Below, piece after piece: positions 14,884-23,918 of a DNA stretch of 64,000 bases. The stretch is from Microbacterium saperdae. GTDB taxonomy: Bacteria; Actinomycetota; Actinomycetes; Actinomycetales; Microbacteriaceae. The translations under genes were made by a program, and so were the position numbers. The DNA is taken from the NCBI RefSeq assembly GCF_006716345.1, contig NZ_VFOX01000001.1, positions 1,860,001-1,924,000 of the forward strand, written 5' to 3'. The notes beneath the pieces were generated by a model. It saw only the letters and a list, made by a program, of their open reading frames with translations. It did no database searches and was not told the DNA's origin. The first letter of the stretch is position 1, and the number at the start of each line of letters is the position of its first letter.

Positions 14884-16403
14884 CGCGTCCGGGCGCGCCA
14901 CCATCCGATGAGGAGAGCGCCCAGCCCGCCCCAGAGCAGCAGCAGCTGAAGCCAGGGGCCCAGCACGACACCAGCTGTGAGGCCGGAGCGGAGCTCGACA
15001 TCCTCGAGCATCGCCCCGGCCTCTCCTGCATCCAGGCTCGTGACGGTGGTGCCGTCCGGACGGATGATCTGGCTCGTGCCGACCGTCGAGATGTTGACGA
15101 CGCTGCGCCCGGTCTCGATCGCCCGCATGCGCGCGAAGGCGAGTTGCTGCAGGTTCTCGTCGGTGCCACGGAAATCGGCGTTGTTCGTCTGGAACACGAG
15201 CACCTGGGCGCCCGCGTTCATGCTCTCCGTGATCACGTCGTCGTAGATCACGTCGAAGCAGATCGCCAGACCGACCCCGACTCCGTCGACGTCGATGACC
15301 GGCGGATTCTCACCCGGCGTGTACTCGCGCTGGATGAGACCGATCAGATCGGGCGCGAGCGCGTTGAAGAACGGCCGGTCCGGCACGTACTCGCCGAAGG
15401 GCACAGGGTGGCGCTTGTCATGCAGCTGCGTGGCTCCCCCGGCATCCGTCCACAACATCGAGGTGTTGTAGTAGCGGCCGCCGCGTCCCGTGGCTGCGTT
15501 CGCGAGCAGGGGGGCGCCCATCCGCGTGGCGATCAGCGTCATCCGTCTGGCCAGGGTCTCGTTCTGGAACGGATCGGTGTCGAGTGATCCTTCCGGCCAC
15601 ACCAGCAGATCGACATCCTCCCCGTACAACGGAGCGGTCGCGTCGGTCTGGGCATCGATCACCGAGAACGCCGGCCGCTCGTCGAAGTACCCGGTGGGCC
15701 CGTTGCCCTGTACCGCCGCGATCCGCATCGACCCTGCGCCCGCTGTGGGGAACACGGGAGTGAGCATGAGGACGACGACGAGAGCAGCGGGGACGACGAG
15801 CGGAAGCGGACGCCTCCACAGTCGCAGACGGACGGCCTCTACGAGGATCGCCACCAACAACACCATCAGGAACCCGAGGCCGCTGACGCCGAGCCAGGAT
15901 GTCGCGGGCGCCAACGGGCTCTCGGCCTGACTCATCCCGATCCGTGCCCAGGGGAAGCCTCCGTAGGGCCAGGAGCCGACGAACAGCTCCCTCCCGACCC
16001 AGAGGGCCGCCACCACGCTCGGCAGCAGGAGAAGGCGTCCTGCGGTTCCGGGGAACGCACGAGGCAGCCAGCGATAGGCCAAGGCGATCGGCACGAGGGC
16101 GAAGGCCGTGAGGGCTCCTTCCAGAACGCTCAGCGCCGCCCAGGGCACCGGGCCGAGATAGCGCGACGTCCACGACACCAGAAGCGCGAAGAAGAGGATG
16201 CCGTACACGAGTCCGACCAGCAGCGCTCCGCCGAAACGTCGGCCGATGAGGGAGACCAGCAGCAAGGCGGTCGCGGGGAAGGCGAGGATCCACACCGCCG
16301 CCCCCGGGTACGCGAGGTACATCAGCAGGCCGGCGAACGCAGCGGCGATCACGGCTGCCCACAGCGGCAGGAGGGGGCGCTGGCGCGCGCGGGACTCAGA
16401 CAT
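14880..16403 (-). CDS. lnt: Apolipoprotein N-acyltransferase
   Basis: A 507-residue enzyme that adds the third acyl chain to the N-terminal Cys of lipoproteins in the membrane. The N-terminal half has about seven membrane helices. The nitrilase domain then supplies the catalytic triad: Glu in VWPEGSLD, Lys in LHDKRHPVPFGEY and Cys in AICFDVIYDD. The C-terminal helix LQLLLLWGGLGALLIGWW anchors it again. It follows helY; a GTG at 16418 overlaps the helY stop as GTGA, giving an alternative start five codons upstream of the ATG used here. Its own stop overlaps rbpA tail to tail. Confidence 0.93.
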   Translation of the reverse strand: MSESRARQRPLLPLWAAVIAAAFAGLLMYLAYPGAAVWILAFPATALLLVSLIGRRFGGALLVGLVYGILFFALLVSWTSRYLGPVPWAALSVLEGALTAFALVPIALAYRWLPRAFPGTAGRLLLLPSVVAALWVGRELFVGSWPYGGFPWARIGMSQAESPLAPATSWLGVSGLGFLMVLLVAILVEAVRLRLWRRPLPLVVPAALVVVLMLTPVFPTAGAGSMRIAAVQGNGPTGYFDERPAFSVIDAQTDATAPLYGEDVDLLVWPEGSLDTDPFQNETLARRMTLIATRMGAPLLANAATGRGGRYYNTSMLWTDAGGATQLHDKRHPVPFGEYVPDRPFFNALAPDLIGLIQREYTPGENPPVIDVDGVGVGLAICFDVIYDDVITESMNAGAQVLVFQTNNADFRGTDENLQQLAFARMRAIETGRSVVNISTVGTSQIIRPDGTTVTSLDAGEAGAMLEDVELRSGLTAGVVLGPWLQLLLLWGGLGALLIGWWRARTR

Positions 16404-16414
16404 CCCCCCTATTC

Positions 16415-18889
16415 TCACATCGAGGAATAGGCGACGATGCCACGGCGGACACCGTCGAGCGCCGTCCGCGCCGTGCGGGCGAGGGCGCCATCCTCCGCCA
16501 CGATCGACAACTGATCCAGCAGATCGATCGTCTGCTTCGCCCACCGCACGAAATCGCCCGCCGACATATCGGCATCGACCAGCACCTGGTCGAGCATCCC
16601 TCCGCGCGCCCAGGCGTGCATGGGACCTGCCAGACCTGCCGCCAGCGGCTCGGTGCCCGGCAGATGGTGGTCCTTCTCCAGGTCGTCCAGCTGGGCCCAC
16701 AAGGTGGTCGTCTTCTCGTAGGCCGCCCGGAAGGAGCCGCGGGGCAGGCCCCGCTCCCCCGAGTTCGCCTCGTCACGACGCGGCTCGTAGACCAGGCAGC
16801 ACGCCATCGCCGCGAGCGAGGGCGCGTCGAGGCCCTTCCACAGGTTCTGTCGCAGAGACTCCGCCACGAGAAGGTCGCGGTCACCGTAGATCCGGCGCAT
16901 CGTGCGGCCGTCTTCCGTGAGGACCGTCTCGCCATCCTTCTCACCGAGGTAGTCGAGGGTCTCGAGCACCTCCACGACACGGTCGAAGACGCGCGCGACC
17001 GTACCGGTGCGGGTCTCGATCTGTCGGCGGATGCGGTCGGTCTGCCGTTTGAGCTTCCAATAGCGCTCGGCCCACCGCGCGTGCGACTCGCGATCCGGGC
17101 AACGGTGGCACGGATGGCGCTGCATGCTCGTGCGCAGCGACTGGATCCGCTTCATGCGCTTCTCCCGCGACGCCCGCGGCCCCTGCGCATCCTGACGGTT
17201 CTTCTTCTCGAGATCGCTGAGTTCTCGTCGGATCGCCGCGTACTCGGGGTAGTCGCCGTGCTCGCACGCCATCGACTTCTCGTAGCCGGCCAGCGAACCT
17301 TCCGCCTCGCGCACCTGCTTCGCCAGACCCACGACGGAACGGTCCGCCTGGAACTGTGCGAAGGACGATTCGAGAATCTGTCGAGCGCGCGGCTTGCCGA
17401 ACAGGTCGATCAGGTTGACGGCCATGTTGTACGTCGGGCGGAAGCTCGAGTTCAGCGGATAGGTCCGTCGGGAGGCGAGGGCGGCGACCGCCTGCGGATC
17501 CATGCCCTCGGTCCACTGCACGACCGCATGGCCTTCGACGTCGATCCCCCGGCGCCCCGCGCGGCCCGTCAGTTGGGTGTACTCGCCCGAGGTGATCGCG
17601 ACGCGCGCCTCGCCGTTGAACTTCTCCATCTTCTCGAGCACGACGGTCCGTGCCGGCATGTTGATTCCGAGCGCGAGCGTCTCGGTCGCGAAGACCGCCT
17701 TGACGAGCTTGCGTCGGAACAGCTCCTCGACGACCTCCTTGAACGCGGGAAGCAGACCCGCGTGGTGTGCGGCGACACCGCGCTCGAGGTTGTCGAGCCA
17801 ATCCCAGTAGCCGAGGACGCCGAGATCCTCTTCCTGCAGCGTGCGCGTGCGCTCCTCCACGAGTGCGCGGATCTCCGCGCGCTCTTCCGTGGTGGTGAGC
17901 CGGATGCCGGAGCGGCGCACCTGCTGCACAGCGGCGTCGCACCCGACGCGGCTGAAGATGAAGAAGATCGCCGGCAGCAGGTTGGCGCGCTCGAGGAGGC
18001 GCACGACGTCCGGACGATCCATGCGCTCGATCCGTCGCACGTTCGCCGAACGAACGGGCCGCCGGCCGCCGCGCTCCGGTCGCTTCGCCTGCCGTCCGGC
18101 GTGACGATCGCTGATATACGACTGCGCCCGTCGGTTGTTCTCGTAGTGCGAGCCCGTGAACGACCTGATGCGCATCAGCTCCTGGTTCACCTGGGCGGTT
18201 GCGATGCCTGCGCGGTCATCGAAGAGCGGGAGCAGGTCGTCCCGCACGAGCACGTGCTGTTCGAGAGGAACCGGGCGGATCTCGGAGACGATCACCTCTG
18301 TGTCGCCGCGCACCGTGTCGAGCCAGTCTCCGAACTCCTCGGCGTTCGACACCGTGGCACTCAGCGAGACCAGCCGCACGTGTTGCGGCAGGTGGATGAT
18401 GACCTCTTCCCACACCGCGCCGCGGAAACGATCGGCGAGGTAGTGCACTTCGTCCATCACGACGTAGCGGAGGTCGCGGAGCGCGGCGGAGTCGGCGTAG
18501 ATCATGTTGCGCAACACCTCGGTGGTCATCACCACGATGCGTGCGTTGCCGTTGATATTGGTGTCGCCCGTGAGCAACCCGACGTTCTCAGCGCCGTACA
18601 CCTCGACGAGCTCGCGGAACTTCTGGTTCGACAGCGCCTTCATGGGCGTCGTGTAGAACGCCTTCTGATTCGGTGTCTGCATCGCGAGGTGGATCGCGAA
18701 CTCGCCCACGATCGTCTTGCCCGCCCCCGTGGGCGCAGCGACCAGGACGCTGTGTCCGCGTTCCAGTGCATGGCAACCCGCCACCTGGAAGGGGTCGAGC
18801 TCGAACTTCTGACGCGCCGCGAACGCCACCGTCTCAGGATTGTCCGCCGCTGCGCGCGCTGCGGCGTACCGCTCCGAGGGTGAGCTCAT
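16415..18889 (-). CDS. helY: Ski2-like DEAD/DEAH-box helicase (HelY type)
   Basis: An 824-residue superfamily 2 RNA helicase of the Ski2/Mtr4 type. Motif I is APTGAGKT, motif II VVMDEVHYLAD and motif III LSATVSN. The second RecA domain has TLALGINMPAR and motif VI QLTGRAGRRGID. A long insert and a DSHCT C-terminal domain follow. It has the same place after tatC as HelY in mycobacteria. The ATG at 18889 overlaps the tatC stop as ATGA, and its own TGA overlaps a possible lnt start. A role in RNA processing or decay is inferred from the family. Confidence 0.92.
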   Translation of the reverse strand: MSSPSERYAAARAAADNPETVAFAARQKFELDPFQVAGCHALERGHSVLVAAPTGAGKTIVGEFAIHLAMQTPNQKAFYTTPMKALSNQKFRELVEVYGAENVGLLTGDTNINGNARIVVMTTEVLRNMIYADSAALRDLRYVVMDEVHYLADRFRGAVWEEVIIHLPQHVRLVSLSATVSNAEEFGDWLDTVRGDTEVIVSEIRPVPLEQHVLVRDDLLPLFDDRAGIATAQVNQELMRIRSFTGSHYENNRRAQSYISDRHAGRQAKRPERGGRRPVRSANVRRIERMDRPDVVRLLERANLLPAIFFIFSRVGCDAAVQQVRRSGIRLTTTEERAEIRALVEERTRTLQEEDLGVLGYWDWLDNLERGVAAHHAGLLPAFKEVVEELFRRKLVKAVFATETLALGINMPARTVVLEKMEKFNGEARVAITSGEYTQLTGRAGRRGIDVEGHAVVQWTEGMDPQAVAALASRRTYPLNSSFRPTYNMAVNLIDLFGKPRARQILESSFAQFQADRSVVGLAKQVREAEGSLAGYEKSMACEHGDYPEYAAIRRELSDLEKKNRQDAQGPRASREKRMKRIQSLRTSMQRHPCHRCPDRESHARWAERYWKLKRQTDRIRRQIETRTGTVARVFDRVVEVLETLDYLGEKDGETVLTEDGRTMRRIYGDRDLLVAESLRQNLWKGLDAPSLAAMACCLVYEPRRDEANSGERGLPRGSFRAAYEKTTTLWAQLDDLEKDHHLPGTEPLAAGLAGPMHAWARGGMLDQVLVDADMSAGDFVRWAKQTIDLLDQLSIVAEDGALARTARTALDGVRRGIVAYSSM

Positions 18890-19695
18890 ACGGGATCCGG
18901 CAGAAGCCCGCTGGCGGCATCCCGCTTGCGTTTGCGCCGGTCGAAGATGAGCGAGAGCCCGGCCGCCGCGAAGAAGAGCACGATCAGGATCCCGGCGAGC
19001 ATCAGCATGCTGACGACATCCGCTGCGGGCGTCGCGAGTGCCGCGAACACCGTCGCGATGACGATGGCGACGCGCCATCCCTTGAGGATCGCCCGTCCGG
19101 ACATGATGCCGGCCAGGTTGAGCGCGACGAGGAACACGGGCAGGACGAAGGAGATGCCGATCACGATCATCAGCTTGAAGATGAAGTCGTAGTACTCCTG
19201 CGCCTGGTAGAAGTTCGTCCCGCCGTCAGGCGTGAAGCTCCACATCAGTTCGATGACGTGCGGCATGATCATGATGCCGAGGTAGCACCCGGCGAAGAAC
19301 AGCGGCACAGCGGCGGCGACGAAACCGATCGTGTACCGGATCTCCTTGCGGGTGAGCCCCGGCATGATGAAGGCCCAGACCTGCCAGAGCCACACGGGCG
19401 CCGAGAGGAAGAGACCGATCGAGAACGCGATGCGCATCCGCATGTCGAACGCGGAGGTGATCGTGCCGAAGTTCAGGGCGCTGAACTGATCACCGCGCTT
19501 GTCGGCGATGATGCGGATCGGTTCCGTGATCAGGTGGATGACCGGATCGGCGATGATGAACGCGACGACCATCCCGACCAGCAGCGCCAATGCAGCGAAC
19601 ATCAGTCGCTTGCGAAGTTCGACGAGATGCGCACCCAGCGACATCCGCCGATCCCGACCCGCCTTCGTCTCCCGGGTCGGCTCGATGGCTACCAC
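18886..19695 (-). CDS. tatC: Sec-independent protein translocase subunit TatC
   Basis: A 269-residue protein that binds twin-arginine signals and recruits TatA. It has six membrane helices, the N-terminal LGAHLVELRKRLMFA signature, the PVWLWQVWAFIMPGL loop and the conserved Glu region before helix three. The basic tail (FDRRKRKRD) is cytoplasmic. A GTG start at 19695 lies 6 bases after the tatA stop. The organism uses it for proteins such as the Tat-exported amidase at 5747 and the glycine-rich protein at 54875. Stop overlaps helY as ATGA. Confidence 0.97.
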   Translation of the reverse strand: MVAIEPTRETKAGRDRRMSLGAHLVELRKRLMFAALALLVGMVVAFIIADPVIHLITEPIRIIADKRGDQFSALNFGTITSAFDMRMRIAFSIGLFLSAPVWLWQVWAFIMPGLTRKEIRYTIGFVAAAVPLFFAGCYLGIMIMPHVIELMWSFTPDGGTNFYQAQEYYDFIFKLMIVIGISFVLPVFLVALNLAGIMSGRAILKGWRVAIVIATVFAALATPAADVVSMLMLAGILIVLFFAAAGLSLIFDRRKRKRDAASGLLPDPV

Positions 19696-19701
19696 GGGCG
19701 G

Positions 19702-19938
19702 TCAGGCGCGGGGCGGGGTCTCAGGGGTGGTTCCCGAGTCCTTCACCGTGGTCGGCTCGACGACGACGCTCTCCGCGCGGTCAGCGTCCTCGTCCTTCAT
19801 GGCCTTCATCTCACCTTTGAAGACGCGAGCCGACTGGCCCATGCTCTTCGCGAGCGCCGGGAGCTTCGCTGCCCCGAACAGGAGAAGGATGACAGCGAGC
19901 ACGATCAGCAGGTGCCAGCCTTGCATTCCAGCGAACAT
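19702..19938 (-). CDS. tatA: Sec-independent protein translocase subunit TatA
   Basis: A 78-residue pore component of the twin-arginine pathway. One N-terminal membrane helix (LLIVLAVILLLFGAAKLP) is followed by the conserved Phe-Gly hinge, an amphipathic helix (ALAKSMGQSARVFKGEMK) and an acidic tail. It stands between pafC and tatC in the order usual for actinobacteria. The start at 19938 is the first ATG; the gap to pafC is about 45 bases. Confidence 0.96.
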   Translation of the reverse strand: MFAGMQGWHLLIVLAVILLLFGAAKLPALAKSMGQSARVFKGEMKAMKDEDADRAESVVVEPTTVKDSGTTPETPPRA

Positions 19939-19983
19939 GTGAATAATCCCGTCGTCGGTGGGCGATTCGTATCAGTCTACAGA

Positions 19984-20967
19984 TCAATCGTCCGTATCGG
20001 GCTGGCGATAGAGCGCGAGTCCGGATGCCGCCCACTCACGGGCGGCGGTACGTGCAACCGCAGGCTCGAGGACTTCCATGCGACCGCCGAACCGTGCAGC
20101 GAGACGTTTGATGCCGCGGGGATCCGCGAGATGCAGGTGCGCGGTCACGGCGCCGCCCTCCGTCTCGTGGTTCGCTGCGCTGAGGAAGTCTCCGAGCAGC
20201 GGTGCGAGTCGCTCGGGCAGGCGAACGGTGACCTCACGCTCGTCATCGAGGCTCGCGAATGCCTCGGGCACCTGATCCCCGGCATGGGTGATCGGGATGT
20301 CCGTCAGCTGCGGGTCGCTCACCCTGTCGAGATGGAACGTGCGCATCGCCTGACGCAGATGGCACCAGCCCTGTAGATACCACTGCGCGTTGGTGATGAG
20401 GATCTGGACGGGATCGACGGTCCGGGTGGTGGGCTCGGCGTCCGGAGCCTGGTACGTGAAGGAGACCGCTCGCCCCTCGTGCACGCCGCGCGCAACGACT
20501 TCGCGGACCGCGTCCACCGCGCCGGGCGCGACCACCACATCGGCCGGAGCATCCGCGGCGCCGCGGGAGAGCTTGGAGATCAAGCCGGCGACCAGACCCG
20601 AATCCGACACGGCTGGAACAGCGGCGACCATCTGCAGACCGGCCAGCAGTGCGGCGGCTTCGCGAGCGGTGAACCGAGGCACGCGGCGCAGCGCGACGTC
20701 GTTGGTGATCTCGATGATGTCTTCCTGGTCCAGCAGGTCCCAGTTGATGTCGAACATCTCCTGCGGTTGCTGCCAGAAACCGGACTCTCCCGGCAGGCCG
20801 ATGACGGTGAGCTTCTCGACCATCGCCCGCATCTCACGCGGTGACACTCCGAACTCGTCCGCTGCTTCGGACAGCGAGACCTGACCATGCTCGAGCAGGT
20901 ACGGAACGAGCGTGAGATACAGGCGGACTCGATCGGCCGCGAGCAGAGGCTTCGGCTGCGCCATCAT
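19984..20967 (-). CDS. pafC: WYL-domain regulator PafC
   Basis: A 327-residue regulator with an N-terminal winged helix (LSEAADEFGVSPREMRAMVEKL) and a WYL domain whose core is ILITNAQWYLQGWCHLRQAMRTFHLDRV. A WCX C-terminal domain follows. With PafB it activates the RecA-independent DNA damage response in mycobacteria, probably by sensing single-stranded DNA. Its ATG at 20967 overlaps the pafB stop as ATGA; a second ATG follows at once. The proteasome accessory gene pafA and the proteasome genes, which give the name, are not present upstream here. Confidence 0.93.
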   Translation of the reverse strand: MMAQPKPLLAADRVRLYLTLVPYLLEHGQVSLSEAADEFGVSPREMRAMVEKLTVIGLPGESGFWQQPQEMFDINWDLLDQEDIIEITNDVALRRVPRFTAREAAALLAGLQMVAAVPAVSDSGLVAGLISKLSRGAADAPADVVVAPGAVDAVREVVARGVHEGRAVSFTYQAPDAEPTTRTVDPVQILITNAQWYLQGWCHLRQAMRTFHLDRVSDPQLTDIPITHAGDQVPEAFASLDDEREVTVRLPERLAPLLGDFLSAANHETEGGAVTAHLHLADPRGIKRLAARFGGRMEVLEPAVARTAAREWAASGLALYRQPDTDD

Positions 20968-21953
20968 CGCGAGCCCCCTTCGTCATGCGCATCGACCACG
21001 GCCTGCAGACGGGCGATGACCTCATCCCGCAGGGAGGCCGGCTCGACGACGCGGACTTCGGGGCCGTAGGAAGCGAGTTCGTCGGCCAGGATGTGCAGAT
21101 CGACGAAAGGCACGCGGATTCCCTGGGGCGCCGGTTCTGCGCGCCGTCCGAGTCGCAGCGCGGCCTCTGTCCCCGGGGTGATCTCGAGAAGCGCCGAATT
21201 CTCGGCGGCCACCCGGGCGAGTCCGGTGAGAGCCCGTTCCCCTGCACCGTCGCGGAGAGCCGCATCGAAGGTCGTCGATGCCGTCGTGACATCACCGACG
21301 ATCCTCCCGAGCAGGAAGGTGCGGTCCTCATCGACGGCGACGTCGATGCCGAAGACATGCCAGCGGGCTTCGTAGTCGACCAGCGCAAGAGGCCGGATCG
21401 TGCGACGCCGCGGCGCCTCCTCCCCCGGCTTCAGGTAGTCGAACGACACCACGCGACTCTTCTCGATCGCGGCCTGCAGGGGCGCGAAAGCAGGGTCCTG
21501 AGCGGTGATGCGCGGCGCGAATCCGATGATCGGCTCATCGCCGTCGATGCCCAGCGCGCGGATCTTGCGCACGCCCGACTGCGCGTCACCGGATGCCGAC
21601 TCGGCGCTCCAGACGCTGCCGGCCAGGCGGAGCACCGCGAGCTCACCCGGGGTGAACTCGATGTCGCTGGGAAGGTCGTACTCGGCCTGGGGAATGCGGT
21701 AGCGCGCCTCACGGAGATCGTTCGGGTCCGCCGCGTCGCCGATCGTCTCGATCGGGACACCGAGAGAACGCAGCTCTTCCTTGTCTCGTTCGAACATCTT
21801 CTCCAACGCGTCCGACCGGGTGCCGGCGTTCGCGCGTTGCCGGTACCCGGAGACGTTGTCGAGGATCTGCTGCTTGGTGAGCCCGATCTCCGTGGCCATC
21901 AGCGCCACGACGAGATTCGTCAGGCGCTCCTCCGCGGGTATCCGGGCAGCCAT
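20964..21953 (-). CDS. pafB: WYL-domain regulator PafB
   Basis: A 329-residue partner of PafC. The N-terminal winged helix region contains LTKQQILDNVSGYRQRA and the DKEELRSLGVPIE wing. The WYL domain has SFDYLKPGEEAPRRRTIRPL and ALVDYEARWHVFGIDV. The two proteins form a heterodimeric or fused transcription factor of the DNA damage response. Its ATG overlaps the stop of the FKBP gene by one base (TGATG at 21953). Most neighbours in this chain overlap, so it is probably transcribed from trmI or earlier. Confidence 0.92.
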   Translation of the reverse strand: MAARIPAEERLTNLVVALMATEIGLTKQQILDNVSGYRQRANAGTRSDALEKMFERDKEELRSLGVPIETIGDAADPNDLREARYRIPQAEYDLPSDIEFTPGELAVLRLAGSVWSAESASGDAQSGVRKIRALGIDGDEPIIGFAPRITAQDPAFAPLQAAIEKSRVVSFDYLKPGEEAPRRRTIRPLALVDYEARWHVFGIDVAVDEDRTFLLGRIVGDVTTASTTFDAALRDGAGERALTGLARVAAENSALLEITPGTEAALRLGRRAEPAPQGIRVPFVDLHILADELASYGPEVRVVEPASLRDEVIARLQAVVDAHDEGGSR

Positions 21954-22888
21954 CACTGGGTGGCGGCCGGAGCGACGCCGAGGAGGTCGACGACGTAGAC
22001 GATGGCGGATGCCTGGTCGACTCCGGGTACGACGACCAGCAGTTGAGAGCCGACCGTCGCGCCGACGAGTGCCTTGCCGACCTCGGGCACCGCGGTGCCG
22101 AGGTCGAGGCGCGGAGTCGTGCCCCAGGTGGTGGTGACGATCGACTTGTCGTCCCAGTTCACCGCGGTCACGTTCACGACCGGGGTCTGGTCTGCGGTGA
22201 GGGCGGGCCCGTCGCCCTTGATCAGCGTCTGCACGGCGGTCTCCGCCGGCGCAGCAGCAGTGTCCGGGATGATGACACCGGGAGTGCCGTCGGGAGCACG
22301 CACGACCGTCGGCATCCCCGCGGCGTCGTTGAACTGCAGCGTTCCCTCGGCCTTCGACGGGAACACGTCGACCACGTCGATCACGAACACGACGTTGTCG
22401 TCGTCCTCCAGCCCGATCCCGCTGAGCGACTTGGCGCCGAACGCGTCGGGGGTCAGACCTGCGACGATCCGAGAGCCGGCCGTCGCGCACTGGAGGACCT
22501 CACCGAGCCCCGGCGACTGCTCCGACCAGGAATCCGTCGTCGACAGACCTCTCTGGCTCTCGTCGTACGAGGTGGCGAAGACCTTCTTGCCGGTGTTCCC
22601 GCTGTACAGGGACAACTCGAGTGAGACGACCTGGCTGCCGTTCTCGATGGCACGGCCGTCTCCGACCGTCAGATCGGCGTAGGCCGGTTCCTTGATCGAG
22701 AGCGGTGAGAAGACGGTGACCTTGGGAGCCTCGCCGAAGTCGCCGGTGACGGTCACCGCATCCTGGATGCCGTCGCCGCCGGCGGCACGATCGCAGCCGG
22801 CACCGTCGAACGACGGCGCTGCGGTGCACCCGGTCAGGGCGAGGACGGCGAGGCTGAGAGTGGCCAGAACGGCGGACGTTTTACGCAC
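21953..22888 (-). CDS. FKBP-type peptidyl-prolyl isomerase lipoprotein
   Basis: A 311-residue secreted lipoprotein (signal ending in LALTGC, Cys at about 19) with two FKBP-like domains. The first, at about residues 40-150, carries NGSQVVSLELSLYSGNTGKK. The second, at about 205-305, ends with LLVVVPGVDQASAIVYVVDL. The catalytic aromatic residues of FKBP12 are only partly kept, so it may be mainly a chaperone. The GTG at 22888 with GGAG 4 bases upstream is chosen, because an earlier ATG would add a basic stretch without sense. It lies between trmI and pafB, as in related genera. Confidence 0.88.
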   Translation of the reverse strand: MRKTSAVLATLSLAVLALTGCTAAPSFDGAGCDRAAGGDGIQDAVTVTGDFGEAPKVTVFSPLSIKEPAYADLTVGDGRAIENGSQVVSLELSLYSGNTGKKVFATSYDESQRGLSTTDSWSEQSPGLGEVLQCATAGSRIVAGLTPDAFGAKSLSGIGLEDDDNVVFVIDVVDVFPSKAEGTLQFNDAAGMPTVVRAPDGTPGVIIPDTAAAPAETAVQTLIKGDGPALTADQTPVVNVTAVNWDDKSIVTTTWGTTPRLDLGTAVPEVGKALVGATVGSQLLVVVPGVDQASAIVYVVDLLGVAPAATQ

Positions 22889-22898
22889 GCGCTCCAGT

Positions 22899-23918
22899 CT
22901 ATTCCGTCGGCTGGTCCGATTCGCGCGAAGTCGCCGCCAGGCGCGCCCCTTCGGCCGCACGGGCCGCCTCCCTCGCGCGCTTGCGCAGGTTCTTGTCGTT
23001 GATCTCCCGGTCGCCGACGGCACCGGGAGTCCACTGCTCGACATCGTCGTCGCCGTAGCTGCTCTTCGACGCCCGCCGCTTCACGGAGGGGGCGATCGCC
23101 CCGGGAGCGAGGCGACGAGCGGTGATGAGGAACCCCGTGTGCGCGACCATGCGGTGATCGGGACGCACGGCGAGTCCCTCGACGTGCCACCCGCGCACCA
23201 TCGTCTCCGAGGCGTCCGGCTCGGTGAACAGACCCGTGGCGCGGATGTACTCGGCGACGCGGGACAGCTGTGTCGCCGTCGCGACGTAGCAGAGCACGAC
23301 TCCGCCGGGCGTGAGAGCGTCGGCCACGACATCGATGCACTCCCATGGCGCGAGCATGTCGAGCACCACGCGGTCGACACTGCCGGGCTCCGTCTCATTC
23401 GGAAGCGCCTCGAGCAGGTCGCCGACGACTACGCGCCAGGTGTCGGGAGTCCCGCCGAAGAAGGTCTCGACATTGCCGCGGGCGACATCGGCGAAGTCTT
23501 CGCGGCGCTCGAACGACACCAGCTTCCCGTCCGAGCCGATCGCGCGAAGCAGTGACAGCGAGAGCGCGCCGGAGCCGACACCCGCCTCGATGACGGTCGC
23601 TCCGGGGAAGATGTCCGCCTGCATCACGATCTGCGCCGCGTCCTTGGGGTAGATGATCGCTGCGCCGCGCGGCATCGACATCGCGAAGTCGCGCAGCAGA
23701 GGCCGCAGGGCGAGGTACTCGTGCCCCGAGCTGTTCGCCAGTACGGAACCGTCGGGGAGTCCGATCAGGTCGCGATGCCGGAGCACACCCTGGTGTGTGT
23801 GCAGTTCGCCATCCTCACGGAGCGTCACGGTGTGCAGTCGTCCCTTCGGGCCGGTGAGCTGCACTCGGTCACCCGTCCGGAACGGTCCGCTCGGTCGCTG
23901 CGCGCGGTTGTCGGTCAT
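22899..23918 (-). CDS. trmI: tRNA (adenine-N1)-methyltransferase TrmI
   Basis: A 339-residue SAM-dependent enzyme that methylates A58 (and A57 in some species) of tRNA. A small N-terminal beta domain (RTGDRVQLTGPKGRLHTVTL) is followed by the Rossmann domain with motif I VIEAGVGSGALSLSLLR and the DMLAPWEC catalytic motif. The C-terminal tail after about residue 285 is long, basic and probably disordered. The ATG at 23918 overlaps the HAD gene stop as ATGA. The actinobacterial protein is a tetramer in other species. Confidence 0.94.
   Translation of the reverse strand: MTDNRAQRPSGPFRTGDRVQLTGPKGRLHTVTLREDGELHTHQGVLRHRDLIGLPDGSVLANSSGHEYLALRPLLRDFAMSMPRGAAIIYPKDAAQIVMQADIFPGATVIEAGVGSGALSLSLLRAIGSDGKLVSFERREDFADVARGNVETFFGGTPDTWRVVVGDLLEALPNETEPGSVDRVVLDMLAPWECIDVVADALTPGGVVLCYVATATQLSRVAEYIRATGLFTEPDASETMVRGWHVEGLAVRPDHRMVAHTGFLITARRLAPGAIAPSVKRRASKSSYGDDDVEQWTPGAVGDREINDKNLRKRAREAARAAEGARLAATSRESDQPTE

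Noticed and set aside
16616-18883. A 755-codon plus frame
   Set aside because: Antisense to helY with no domain and biased composition.
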